Under the pieces are notes generated by a model. The model saw only the letters and a program-made list of their open reading frames with translations. It was not told where the DNA came from and searched no databases. 64,000 nt of DNA from Linum tenue (taxonomy: Eukaryota; Streptophyta; Magnoliopsida; Malpighiales; Linaceae), in NCBI GenBank assembly GCA_946122785.1, contig CAMGYJ010000006.1, positions 46,210,066 to 46,274,065 on the forward strand, given 5' to 3'. This document shows, one piece after another, positions 11,636 to 21,446 of the stretch; position 1 is the stretch's first letter, and each line of letters begins with the position of its first letter. The position numbers and the translations under genes were made by a program.

Positions 11636-11813
11636 GATCCAATACCTACAAACACAAAAACACTAAAAAGGAAAATCAAACACACACAAACGACCCTTCA
11701 AGTGAAGAGTAGTTTAGTAAACGCAAAACGATAAAACACAAAATGAAACAAAAGCCAATATAGAAAATGCTAGAGTAACACTAAGCGACTTTTTCAAAAT
11801 AATGGACCATTTT

Positions 11814-11830
11814 CCTCGGCAACGACGCCA
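11814..11830 (-). other. Primer-binding site of element N, degenerate tRNA-Asp type
   Basis: Minus-strand TGGCGTCGTTGCCGAGG, two mismatches from the complement of plant tRNA-Asp, six bases from the LTR end. Confidence 0.75.
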
Positions 11831-11836
11831 AAAAGT

Positions 11837-13519
11837 TGACACGCACATACTACACCGTGATTTAAATCTCGACTAGAGGTCAAGCATAAACTCTAGCAGG
11901 GCGTAGTATAGGGCAAGTATGTTTTAATTGTCAAACCCGGGCCGGTCCATGTACCCCTACTTCAATCGCTTAAGTTGTTATCTACCAAACGGTTTTGGGT
12001 TGAAAACTAAGAAAACTACAAAATACACAAACAAGGAAAGTAAATCGAGAAGAATTCTATATGAGAGAACTTCACTTGGGTATTGCTTCCCCTAGTCTCG
12101 TGCTAAGAAACAATGAAAGAAACCCTAGTGTGGAGGACGTGTTCATATACCGTGAGACGGGTGCAACTAGCTAGGAACAAGCTCTCCTATTCTATCCATC
12201 AAGCATTGCCACAATAAGCTAGCGAACCTAGCTCACTTGATCGAACAAACCGAGGAAACACTTACTCTCTTAGTGACCAATCTAGGATTGTTGCATCAAG
12301 TTACTGGTCTAACTCTCTTAACCTTTCGGTTAAGGATTGCAACTCTAGGCTAGACGATCTAGCCCCTCTAAATCAGTCGACTAAGGATTGCAAACCAGTC
12401 CCTCGAAACTTAATCCGGACGGTGGAGAGAATCCAATCATGGTGGGATAATGGTACTACTCCGATACTTGAGGTTTTGCTCCTAGATTAACCTAACAATG
12501 ATATAATGCAAACAACACTCACTAATCACGATTAATTTAAGTTTTGTCCTAATTTGCCTAGGTGTGTGACACAAATTGGCCAAGAATCCAACTTCTCAAA
12601 GCCTCTTTCAACAAGGAGATTCTCTCCACCTAGTTCAAAATGACCCAATCATGAGTTAAAGCTAGCACACTCAATCATTCTTGAAAAAATACCTCAAATA
12701 TTATATAAATATTCAATAAACACAATAGAATCAAGTTCTTACATCCTAACACACATCTAGACTAGGATTCACAATACCCAAGTGAGTAGGGAGGCTATTA
12801 CATAGCTAGGCAAGTGAAAACAAAAAAAAAGGAGAGAATGAACCATGAAGAGATGCCAATCTTCTTTCCATGTTGCTTGAATCTATCTTGAGAGGTAAGA
12901 ATCTTCACTCCTTTAGGTTAGGACAATCCCAAATCTCATTCTTCCTCCTTTGAATGGCACTTTCTCTCTCTAGAATAGGAAGAGGAAACCCTAATATCTT
13001 ACTAGAAACTCTCCTTTATTCTGAAAACTAAAACCCTAAAAAAAACCTTTTTCTCTCTCCCAGCAACCTTCTATTTATAGAGCTCGATAGCCACTTTTCA
13101 CAGTCAGAAGTCACGGCTATGACATTGGAGCCCTGACTGTGACATTGGACCAAAATCCAGGACTCTCGCGTCGTTTTGGTCCACATCACGGCCTGGGGAT
13201 GATTTTCATGGTCAACAGACCGTGAACACACCGAGGTCCAGTGAGGTGTGCAAAAACCTCCTGTTTCCATCACACTTCACGCCCACTGGGCAATTGTCAC
13301 GGTGAGCTAGACCGTGACAATCGGCTTTTATTCACTTTTTGATGCTTTTCGACTCCAATCATCATCCCGAACCTCGCCCTTGACCCTTCCACACATGCTA
13401 GGACCTGAAATATGACAAAACAAGCACAACCTAGCATAAAATAGGTCGAGAGATGATGAAATGCAAAGTCAAACTATCAAGAAATGATGGGTAAAATGTG
13501 TACAATTGGACCCGAATCA
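11837..13519 (-). repeat. 5' LTR of element N
   Basis: Plus-strand ends TGACACGCAC and CCCGAATCA. It matches 5,661-7,274 and has an extra stretch near 11,920-11,990 absent from the other LTR. Minus-strand TATA-like TCTATAAATAG lies near 13,075. Confidence 0.88.
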
Positions 13520-13598
13520 GGAAGCTAAGTGAAAAAATAGTTCATTGTTGGCTCAATGCTTCTATGGATTGGCTAGGAAAGTGGTTGCCTGATGTTTA

Positions 13599-13964
13599 AT
13601 GCCTTGGAGGCTATATAGTTGCATGAGCGATGGAGAGCACAAAGAAGTGAAGCTCTCGGTTCATTTGGTTGACCTTGAGTTGGAGGATGCAGACTCGGTT
13701 AAGCCTAGTCCCGGTGATATGGATTACTTCATGGTAGCAAAGTCACTGGAGGTCGAAGTTGTTGACGCTAGAAGTCTGTTTCAAGTACCGGAGCGCAATT
13801 GGAGGCGGAGGAAGCGCAAGCAACTACCAAACCATCATCAAGAGGAATCGAAGTGCAAAGCTGACATTAACTACAACCTTGAGGACAAAGTCGCTTTTAA
13901 GGGGAGGGAATTGTTAGAAACAAATGGGTTTAGGGTTCAGCCTATTACTTCTATTATTCAATAA
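13599..13964 (+). pseudogene. C-terminal gag/polyprotein-like remnant of element H
   Basis: A 121-codon frame begins MPWRLYSCMSDGEHKEVKLS and runs through the polypurine tract into the LTR. It ends the internal region with NLEDKVAFKGRELL, resembling the LEDKV-type end of plant retrotransposon polyproteins, where the last codons overlap the polypurine tract. The basic cluster RNWRRRKRKQ is present. No catalytic domain is seen; identification rests on position and this end motif only. Confidence 0.4.
13899..13911 (+). other. Polypurine tract of element H
   Basis: AAGGGGAGGGAAT directly precedes the TGTTAGAA start of the 3' LTR. Confidence 0.85.
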
Positions 13965-14189
13965 GTATAATTACTATTAGCTAGTAGAGAAATTCGGCTA
14001 AGATGGGCCGAATGGGTTAGGGTTAATCTTAGGGTTTGGGGTGTCTTTCTATTATATATGTGTACATTGGGTTTATGTCAGGATTCATCAGAAATATATT
14101 ATCGAAGTATCTCTCTCAAAACCATAATATATCTTCCCAATCTCAATCCCTAATTCTATTCAAAATCCTAAAGAACCGTAGTTCTAACA
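13912..14189 (+). repeat. 3' LTR of element H
   Basis: 278 bp, starts TGTTAGAA and ends TTCTAACA, a perfect 8-bp terminal inverted repeat. It matches the 5' LTR except for a deletion of about 95 bp. Confidence 0.9.
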
Positions 14190-14779
14190 TAATGAGAATC
14201 GTGGTTCAATAGTGAAACAGTTTTAGTACCAAGGATCATACCATTATAGTATTTGATCTATTTTCTTTAGTTTTTATAAAATTTATGGACCAATGACTAG
14301 ATCACATTGCATTTGGTTCGATATGGTTCGATCCAAATCTTAGTTTAGTTCAGTATAATCCAGTACAAACTAAATTATTGTACACCTTTGTATACACATA
14401 TAGTGTTAGCACTTAGCACCCTATTCTCATTTCATAACCTATCCCTTACCACATATGTGCATGTTCCATTTCGTTTTATCCTAACTAATGCACCCATCTA
14501 TATTTATTGTCCGTTCTAATCTATGCTTCGGGCCCAATGGGCTTATACGAGCCTTTGTCCTGGCTGCTGGACAGGTCTGGTGGGGCAGCAGGGGGCAGGG
14601 GGCAGGGGCCTTTAACAGTTGTTTGTCTGTGGAAAATTGCTCATAGAGGTTTAGTACTTGACACTTGAGCATTAGCGACCGTTTGGGGCTTGTTGCACTG
14701 GTTTCACCTTAAGGATGGCTGGATGTGTGTTAGATTTGCAATGAAGTCTTTTTATTTTATAGGGTTGCGGCTCCTGATT
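14190..14779. other. Intergenic, no feature recognised
   Basis: AT-rich DNA without a supportable gene. A GGCAGGGGGCAGGGG microrepeat lies near 14,592-14,607. No element termini were found. Confidence 0.5.
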
Positions 14780-15240
14780 TATTGATGGCAATTTCAACCC
14801 ACTCCGCGGGTATTACCCGACCTGACCCGCGATGAGGCGGGTATTACTTGACCCGCAGTAGCGTGGGGCGGGGCATGGGTATCTACTTCTGACCCGCTCT
14901 GCCCCGCCCTGCCCCGTTCTAGACTCATTTTATCTCAATTTCTTACAATATCTATACAAGTTTCTCCTATTTTGACTTTTCTTCAACTAGTTAGAGTTGA
15001 TCTTTCAACTTGTTAGCCTCAATTATCCATTCTATTATCAATATTTTTCATTCTTAAAGTGTTTTTCCCTTCGTTTTATTGTAAAAAGTAAAATTTACTT
15101 ATATGTTTTTTTTGAACAACATTTAAGAGTGGGTCGACCCGCCCCACCCCGTACCCGCGTGGGTTTTACCCGCCCGACCCGTAGTAGCATGGGCGGAGCA
15201 TGGGAATTGAGGTACCCGCCCCGCCCAATTGCCATCACTA
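14780..15240. mobile_element. hAT-type MITE, 461 bp
   Basis: Perfect 8-bp TSD TCCTGATT (14,772-14,779 and 15,241-15,248). Terminal inverted repeat TATTGATGGCAATT at the left; the right end read on the other strand is TAGTGATGGCAATT. Subterminal parts are dense in CCCGCC/GGCGGG and ACCCG motifs on both sides. No coding capacity. Confidence 0.9.
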
Positions 15241-15563
15241 TCCTGATTGTTGCTTCTCTGCTTTCACTTTTATTTGTATTATCATTGTTGCCCAAAAGGA
15301 TTCCTGTTATCTTACCAAAAAAAAAAAGGATTCCTGTTATGGAAAATCTTTAACGCAAAGAAAAAACCGGGAGAAGTTTTGTGTCGTTAGCAGAAGTAAA
15401 ATCCAATATTTTGTATTAGAACAATGGTGAGTAAAGAATTTTTGAAAAGAACAAGCATCATCATCTTTCATGGAACACCCAGAATCCAATCGCAACCCGA
15501 ATCCCCAAAATATAGAAAATTATAAGAAACAAAAACGAAATCCTCCAAACCCAAGAAAATCAA

Positions 15564-16259
15564 TCATGAAGCCGTGAGATTCCCATACTTGGCCTTGTAA
15601 TCTTTCCAAACATCCGCCACATCCTTGCCAAGCAGCTGCGCGAAGAAGCCATTGCTGTAAGTGTCCTTCATCATGGAATTGATCTCCGCCACAAAGCTCC
15701 CGTTCCTCAACCCATCGCAGTACTCCAGGAACCTGGCCGTAACGTCGTCCCCTTGGTCCCACTTCTCCCCTTCCCCTGCCTCCGCCCACTTAGAAGAAGA
15801 AGTAGTCGCAGTTTGGTTATTCTTGGGCTCGTACCCGGCTTTCGCCCTGACGTAGCCGCCGATCCCCGAAAGCAGCCCCGCCGGGGCCGTGCTGTTGCCG
15901 TTCCAACCCCACACCGACGCCATCTGGGCGTACACCAGTCCGGCGAACTCCCTGCGCAGGTCGTCGTCGTTGGAGGAGGTGAGGTTGGCGAGGTAGTCGG
16001 CGTCGATGTAGATCTGGGCGGCCTGGTAGTCGTGGTAGGCGATCCCCTGGACGTCGGAGTCGATGAAGAGGCTGACCTGCGGCAGGGATCGGCGGTCGGC
16101 GGAGGCGTTCTGTTGGAAGGTCTGCCAGGAGAAGTCGGAGGCGGCGGACATGGTGGTGGTGGTGAAATTGAGGCCGATTTGGGTGTCGAAGAGGATCCCG
16201 CCTTTGGTCCCGGGAGCCATGTTGATGACTGGGTATGTCACTGCTTCCACATTGGACAC
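15564..16259 (-). CDS. Open 3' part of the Basic Secretory Protein gene
   Basis: The frame stays open for 231 codons to TGA at 15,564-15,566, with no stop or frameshift, so disruption by the upstream transposon is probably recent. The first codon shown is a GTG inside the reading frame, not a real start; the first ATG downstream is in NMAPGTKGG, which would give a protein with no signal peptide. Four Asn-X-Ser/Thr sites are visible (NFT, NAS, NLT, NGS), as expected for a secreted protein. A Thr/Ser-rich insertion (NNQTATTSSS) makes it longer than typical family members. Confidence 0.75.
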   Translation of the reverse strand: MSNVEAVTYPVINMAPGTKGGILFDTQIGLNFTTTTMSAASDFSWQTFQQNASADRRSLPQVSLFIDSDVQGIAYHDYQAAQIYIDADYLANLTSSNDDDLRREFAGLVYAQMASVWGWNGNSTAPAGLLSGIGGYVRAKAGYEPKNNQTATTSSSKWAEAGEGEKWDQGDDVTARFLEYCDGLRNGSFVAEINSMMKDTYSNGFFAQLLGKDVADVWKDYKAKYGNLTAS

Positions 16260-16276
16260 TTGCGCTGCTGCTGCGG

Positions 16277-17165
16277 CAGGGCCGGCCTAGAGGGTGTGCT
16301 GGCCCGCCCTCCGGCACAGGGCCTCCGAATATTAGGGGCCTCCACTTAGATCCGTTAGTTACCGATCGTACATTGTAGATTATATTTTTAGTATATGATT
16401 GATTGATTATGAGTATGATGACGATTTTAATAGATAATTTTAGCTATAATAACAATTAAAATGATATCATGAAGACTACGAAAATAAGAAAGATAATAGA
16501 TAATTTTATGGGTAACGTCTATTTTTTATCCAGACCTTTTTTAGATTCTTTTATAATATCCAAACCTATCGAAATACTAAAAATTAGCCCAATGTTAACT
16601 TTCGGTTAGCATTTTTGTTAGTAATATTGACTTGACAACATGATACTGACTTGGAAGAGACACATGAAGGTCAAGATTCCAAAATTTTAGTATTTTAACT
16701 AAGAAAAGAGTTACAAAATTATTAACAATAACGTAAAAATGACTAATATTTTGGTGCATTATGAAAATTTTGGCTAATTAATAAATTTTTAATAGGTTTG
16801 AATAATATAAAAGAATCTGGAAAAGGTTTGGATAAAAAATAGACATTACCCTAATTTTATTTTAAGCTATGTAGAAAGATATTACAGTCATTTTAGTCTT
16901 ATTATAGTTAAAAGTCAATTTAGACCACGTCTCAATTTTGGAACAAGGCCCCCACGAAGCATTAGACAGCCCTGGGAATTTGGTTTTGGTTTCTTCGTCA
17001 AACTAGAAAGGTGATCATTTATTTCTTTTGTAATCATTTTCTGAGACTATGTATTTTTTTATAATTATTTAATAAATTTTATTTTTAATAAATTTGTGGA
17101 GAAAAATTTTAGGGCCACATTTAAAATTTTCGAACAGGGCCTCCGAATATCATGGGACGGCCCTG
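16277..17165. mobile_element. hAT-like element inserted in the signal-peptide codons, 889 bp
   Basis: Perfect 8-bp TSD TGCTGCGG (16,269-16,276 and 17,166-17,173). Ends are CAGGGCCGGCC and, reverse-complemented, CAGGGCCGTCC. The phrase CAGGGCCTCCGAATAT recurs near both ends in the same orientation. No transposase frame; about 342 bp of its length is the MITE at 16,510-16,851. Confidence 0.9.
16510..16851. mobile_element. MULE-type MITE nested in the hAT element, 342 bp
   Basis: Perfect 9-bp TSD TAATTTTAT (16,501-16,509 and 16,852-16,860). Inverted repeats of about 60 bp, starting GGGTAACGTCTATTTTTTAT at the left and GGGTAATGTCTATTTTTTAT at the right (reverse complement). Confidence 0.9.
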
Positions 17166-17305
17166 TGCTGCGGCGAATAAGGCTAGCGTCGGCACCAGGA
17201 AGAAGAAGAAGAGAGCGGCGGCCATGGGTGATGAGTTTCTTGTTTTCGTTTTCTTTTTATCCGGCGGTGTGCGTTGTGGGAGATGGGATGGTACCGTGGG
17301 GAGGT

Positions 17306-17319
17306 TCGCATTTATATGT
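17306..17319 (-). promoter_or_regulatory. Candidate TATA box of the Basic Secretory Protein gene
   Basis: Minus-strand GCACATATAAATGC about 85 bases upstream of the ATG at 17,225. Position and sequence fit a plant TATA box. Confidence 0.5.
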
Positions 17320-18903
17320 GCTATCGTTTTGGAATGGAGAGCGTGGCCAAAACAGAGCATTGTTTGTGTTTTAATGCTTGGCTGGACATTGGCGTACATT
17401 GTGTGCTTCTTACTTGTGTGTCTCAAAATCCAGATTGGACAAAATCGCGACAGGGGTTAAATTCCTGGATATCGCAGTTAGTGTGGGCTTGGCAACTTAA
17501 AATCTCCCATTTCAAACTAGAAGAGGAATTCTTATTTTTCGCCCCTACATCCATCCTATCCTCCGTCTTCACTGATTAAGATGCAAACAAAAGGTGACCA
17601 AAATGGTGCCGGCGGCGCCTTTAAGAGAGAGGAAAAGTTGAAATAGGGGGTCGAATAGGGTTAATTGCACTATATATACGCCTAAGTATTGATTTTGTAG
17701 CACACTAACTACTTAATTTTTTTTTAGTTGTAACTAAACCAAATAAATCGACTTCCGGTTGCACCTTTGTATTTTCCATCGTTAAACTTAACGATAGGTA
17801 TTAAATTGAAAATTTTCACCTCAATTTGCACTATGCATAATTACCCTATGCCTCCCTCTGTTTTTTCCCCTTCAATATTTATAATTGTTACCGTTTTTAC
17901 TTTCTAGATCTAATTGAATTGAATTTTGGCTTCCTTAAAAGCAATTACATTTTCTAGACTTAGAAAGTGAAATGGAATCTCGATTAGATTTTTTTGGGTT
18001 TATGATATGTTTTTGCGTTATTGGTGCCTTTATACAAACTCAAGTGAAGTAAATAGAAGTTACAGAAAAGAACAAAAATTGTTTGTTCCTTTACAATTAT
18101 CATATTAATAATGTAGTGATAGTTCTAACAATTTTCAAATTTGCGTCTCAATTAGTATTCCGTTGTTGATTTATTTTTAAAAAGTCCATTTTTCAATTAC
18201 CTCCAACTCTTATTTGGATGCAGATGTTGTATAAGTACTAGGGGATTTTTTCTGAAATAGCACCATTTAAAAAAGATTTACAAAAATAGCACTCAGCCCA
18301 CACAAATTCCAAAAATAGCACATTTCTTTCAAAACCGCACCTCGGCTGTGCGGTTTACATGTAAATTGCATCCTGAGGGAGCGGTTTGCTTTTATGGGCC
18401 AAAACCGCAGCATGGTTGAGCGGTTCGTAGGCTGACCTAACAGAACCACATCTTGGCCATGCGGTTCGTAGGATGACCTAGCAGAACCGCTTGTTGAGGC
18501 TGCGGTTCTATTTCTCTAACACAAACCGCAGCCTCAAGCAGCGGTTTTGCCCGTGCCCGACACACAAATCGCACCCCTCCCCTGCGGTTTGTGTGTCGTC
18601 CCCATTTTCCCGACATCCAGCATGTTGGCCATGTAGGTTGACAAACGTGGGGCGGCATGGCAGATGAAAACCGCTCCCTACACTTGTGGTTTTCAGTGAT
18701 GATTTTGCCTATAAAAGGCAGCCCCGTGAAACCTCTCTCTTCACACCTCTCCTTCTTCTTCTTCTTCTTCTTCAATTTTCTGTTGTAGCACCCTACTTTT
18801 TTATTGTTTTTGCGATTAACGTTAACTCATAAGTTTATTTTGTATTACTTTTTATTATGTTTGTGATTTTTATGATATTAACTGAATTACGATTTTATTG
18901 CAG

Positions 18904-20402
18904 ATGGCATTCCAAAAGTTCACGCTTGGGTTACGGTGGAATGGTTACACGGAAGAGACCGAAAAGGGGGTCACCTACGTCGGTGACAATTTTCAGAAAA
19001 TAAAGGTCACTACCAGACCAATGCTTGAAGACCTCCATCGAATGTGTACTGATGTTACTTGCATGGATGGCACGGGAAGAGTTGATCGTATGGTGTACCC
19101 ATATTCAAACAGAGAAGGCGGGTCGTTGTGGCATGAGAAATATCTCATAACCACTCAGGATGAAGTAGATGCCATGCTCGAATTCTTGAAGTCAAATAAT
19201 CTTTCCAAAGTCAAGATGTTCGTTTACACCGAGGCGGTCGAAGGCGTTGGAGGTCATTCTGGAGACGGTCAAACATCTGGTATCCATGGTGGAGGTGAAT
19301 TATATGGAGATCATCCCTACCAAAGTTACCATGATCCTCATTCCTACTTTCAGTACCAAGAGTAAGGTGAAGGTCATCATCAATCTTTCCCATCATATGA
19401 AGAAGTCCAACGGGACCATGCCAACCAACCCGAGTACAACTTCCATTCAGGCAGCGATAGTTTTCACAACTACCATTAAGGAGCTGATGAAGGTGCCTTT
19501 CATGAACTGGATCAGATGGAAGATGCCCTGCCAGCACCAGTTAGTGACCCCTCCGATGGAGAAGAAGGGAGCAATATCAGTGCAGACAGCTCCGACCCTC
19601 TTGAAGGGGCTGATGATTCAGGCCCAGAGTCAGACTCAGATGATGAAGAGGTGTCTCGTGATCGTGTACCTATCTCGTACTAAAATCACATTCCAGATGA
19701 CAATTGCTGTTTCGACACCGACATGGAGCCGCCAGAGGTCCCAGTATGGGGTCCACTCACTGGGATTATGAAGGGCCAATAATTTGGTTCGAAGAAGGAG
19801 GTGCGGCATGCCATTGAAACTGAAGCAATGACTCGGCATTTTGAATGACACACAACTTATTCCAACACGAAGAGGCTCATAGTTAGATGTCGTAATCAAT
19901 AAGAGGGATGTCATGCTAGGATTCGGGCCATCAACAGCAAGAGACACGACTATAGGGTCATATCTCGTGCGGTGAACACACACACATGTGTGACATCCAT
20001 AACATCCCAAGGCCATCGACAGTTCAAATCCAGGGTGGTGGCCGCGGCTATCAAGCATCTAATTGAGCTGGATCCTAACCTGAAGGTGAAAGTCATAATC
20101 GTTGATATTACAAGTCGTTATGGTTATATTATTAACTATAAGAAGGCGTGGCATGGAAAGCAGAAAGCTCTGGCGGCCGTCTTTGGTGATTGGGAAGAAT
20201 CATATGCATTCCTTCCCAGGTTGATTTTGGCATTGGAGGCGTCTAACCCTGGCACTGTTTTCTCCCCTCGATACCAAGATGAAGAGATACAGTCGCCAGA
20301 GCTCGGTGAAAAATGCCATTTCAAACGTCATTTTTAGGCATACAAGCCATCTATTGATGGTTTTGGCTTCTATATCCATGTGATCCAAGTGGATGGTACA
20401 TT
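18904..20402 (+). pseudogene. MURA transposase remnant (N-terminal part) of element Z
   Basis: The ATG at 18,904 follows a TGCAG acceptor after an apparent 5'-UTR intron. It opens a 154-codon frame (MAFQKFTLGLRWNGYTEETE) that stops at 19,363-19,365. Later frames carry an acidic region, a MuDR-type DNA-binding region (RHAIETEAMTRHFE, KRLIVRCRNQ) and INYKKAWHGKQKALAAVFGD and SYAFLPRLILALEASNPGT, all typical of plant MURA. The gene breaks at IQVDGTF, the first catalytic Asp of the MULE domain; the second Asp, the Glu and the SWIM finger are missing. Several stops interrupt it, so it is non-functional. Confidence 0.8.
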
Positions 20403-20479
20403 TGGCCTAATCTCGAGCACGTTCGGTCTTTCCCGAGTCTTCTTGTTTTTCCTTCTCTCGTATGGTGGTGGGCGGGTAT

Positions 20480-20826
20480 CTATGATGATGTCGTGCTCTA
20501 ATACACCCAAGCAGGCTGTTTGTCATCCTCCTCAGCAAGCCCACTTCTTCCTTGACCAGTTGATCTCGACCATGGGTCATATCCTTGATACGCTCGAGCC
20601 CATCAACCTAAATCACATAAAAAATTTAGCAAGCTAAAACTCATGAAAAAGCAATAAATTTAATTGATTAGACGAAATTACTTACCAACTCACCATCGGC
20701 CGAACCCTCCGGAGTCACGTACCAAAAAGATTGTTGTCTATATCTATCCATGTATGGGTCATGATACCCCATTCGACATATAGCTGTCGGAGTGACAATC
20801 TCAAAATCTTGTCGGTTCTCCCACAT
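20480..20826 (-). pseudogene. Plant-mobile-domain (PMD) C-terminal fragment in element Z
   Basis: The minus-strand frame from 20,826 contains MGYHDPYMDRYRQQSFWYVT, resembling the Tyr-Met-x-x-Tyr-Arg region at the end of PMD (MAIN-like) proteins. A GTAAGT donor follows at about 20,685 and an ATTTAG acceptor at about 20,608, with a second short exon (GLERIKDMTHGRDQL) downstream. It is tail-to-tail with the MURA remnant. The start of the gene is absent. The family assignment rests on a short motif and on the matching gene pair in the 42-48 kb MULE. Confidence 0.42.
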
Positions 20827-20835
20827 GGCGATGAA

Positions 20836-20848
20836 GGGGGGGGGGGGG
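20836..20848. repeat. Poly-G run
   Basis: Thirteen or so consecutive G residues in the right part of element Z, just upstream of the PMD fragment start; length may be unreliable in assemblies. Confidence 0.7.
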
Positions 20849-21446
20849 TATTTATAGTCTTCAGACCGCACCCTCCAAGGGCGGTTTCGTAATTTTTCCC
20901 TTACCAAAATTGCACCTGGAGGGAGCGGTTCACGGAGTCCGAGGCGCAAACCGTTCCCCAAGCGCGCGGTCTTCGATCGGTGATGCGGATCACTGCGCTG
21001 GCGTGCGGTTGGCCTTTGGATGGCCGTCTAATCCAACGGTGCTGGGGAACGCCGCGACGGGAATGAGGATCGCCTCGTCAGTGTGCGGTTTTGGGGATAC
21101 CCTAACGAGGACCGTTCCTTCATTGTGCGGTTTCTACGTAAAACACACCTTGACCGTGCAATTCTGAAAAAAGATGCTAGTTTTGGAATTTGTGTGGGTT
21201 GGGTGCTATTTTTGTATTTTTTTTAAAGGGTGCTATTATTGGAAAAATCCTCATTAGTAGCTAGTCTGACCAAATTGAACTATAAAAGAAAAAAGTACAG
21301 ACAAGCATCTGACATGAAAAAAAAAACTATAGTTACCAATACCATGGTTAAATCGATAGAAAGCATGTGAGATGACCATGTCAGAGATAATAATCAGAAT
21401 TGATTGTATTTCACTTCCTAAGTCTAAAACACTATATTTATTATTA

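Larger units (their letters stand above)
5661..13519 (-). mobile_element. Gypsy-type non-autonomous LTR retrotransposon N, minus strand
   Basis: Two LTRs of about 1.6-1.7 kb (5,661-7,274 and 11,837-13,519) flank an internal region with a degenerate tRNA-Asp primer site and a polypurine-like tract, both on the minus strand. The likely TSD is AGAAG/GGAAG (one mismatch). After removing the solo LTR at 9,741-11,029 the internal region is about 3.3 kb and contains no pol motifs, only a broken copy of the non-pol ORF that is intact at 56,874-58,100. It also carries the same hairpins as the E units, so it is a pol-less relative of them. Confidence 0.85.
1..14189 (+). mobile_element. LTR retrotransposon H (non-autonomous or decayed), host of several nested insertions
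   Basis: The element is bounded by a partial 5' LTR (1-256, cut by the window edge) and a complete 3' LTR (13,912-14,189). LTR ends are TGTTAGAA and TTCTAACA. The primer site follows the 5' LTR and a polypurine tract precedes the 3' LTR, so orientation is plus. No protease, reverse transcriptase, RNase H or integrase motif is visible in the non-nested parts (257-1,655; 3,651-4,308; 5,390-5,660; 13,520-13,911). Foreign DNA inside: Gypsy fragment B (1,656-3,648), a hAT element (4,309-5,381) and Gypsy element N (5,661-13,519). Removing those leaves roughly 3 kb, part of it a duplicated segment. The superfamily is not certain; an iMet-type primer site is common in Copia but also occurs in Gypsy. 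Confidence 0.8.
15564..17225 (-). pseudogene. Plant Basic Secretory Protein (PR-17-like) gene interrupted by a hAT element
   Basis: The 3' part (16,259 to 15,564) encodes a Basic Secretory Protein domain: VTYPVIN near its start, TFQQNASADRRSLPQVSLFI, WGWNGNSTAPAGLLSGIGGY, WDQGDDVTARFLEYCDGLRN and a C-terminal VWKDYKAKYGNL. This plant family is secreted to the apoplast, is linked to defence and resembles zinc metallopeptidases. The start and signal peptide (MAAALFFFFLVPTLALFAAA) lie at 17,225-17,166. Between them sits a hAT element with TSD TGCTGCGG; discounting it and one TSD copy, the two parts are in frame (about 254 codons). As it stands, translation from the ATG leaves frame after 20 codons and stops at 34. 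Family members usually have HEMTH at the metal site; this copy has AQMAS. Splicing of the insert cannot be excluded. Confidence 0.85.
18241..21250 (+). mobile_element. Element Z: Mutator-like element with MURA and PMD remnants
   Basis: Inverted ends read GGATTTTTTCTGAAATAGCA (left) and GGATTTTTCCAATAATAGCA (right, reverse complement), followed by about 60 bp of further similarity. The flanks TAAGTACTA and TCATTAGTA match at only 6 of 9 positions, so the TSD is decayed or the ends slightly off. Both subterminal regions are crowded with AACCGC and GCGGTT motifs. Inside are a plus-strand transposase remnant and a minus-strand plant-mobile-domain fragment. A related left end lies at 23,741. Confidence 0.8.

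Noticed and set aside
15753..16349. Long plus-strand frame over the secretory protein gene (198 codons)
   Set aside because: It is the antisense shadow of the GC-rich gene; its composition is Gly/Val/Arg-rich and no domain is recognisable.
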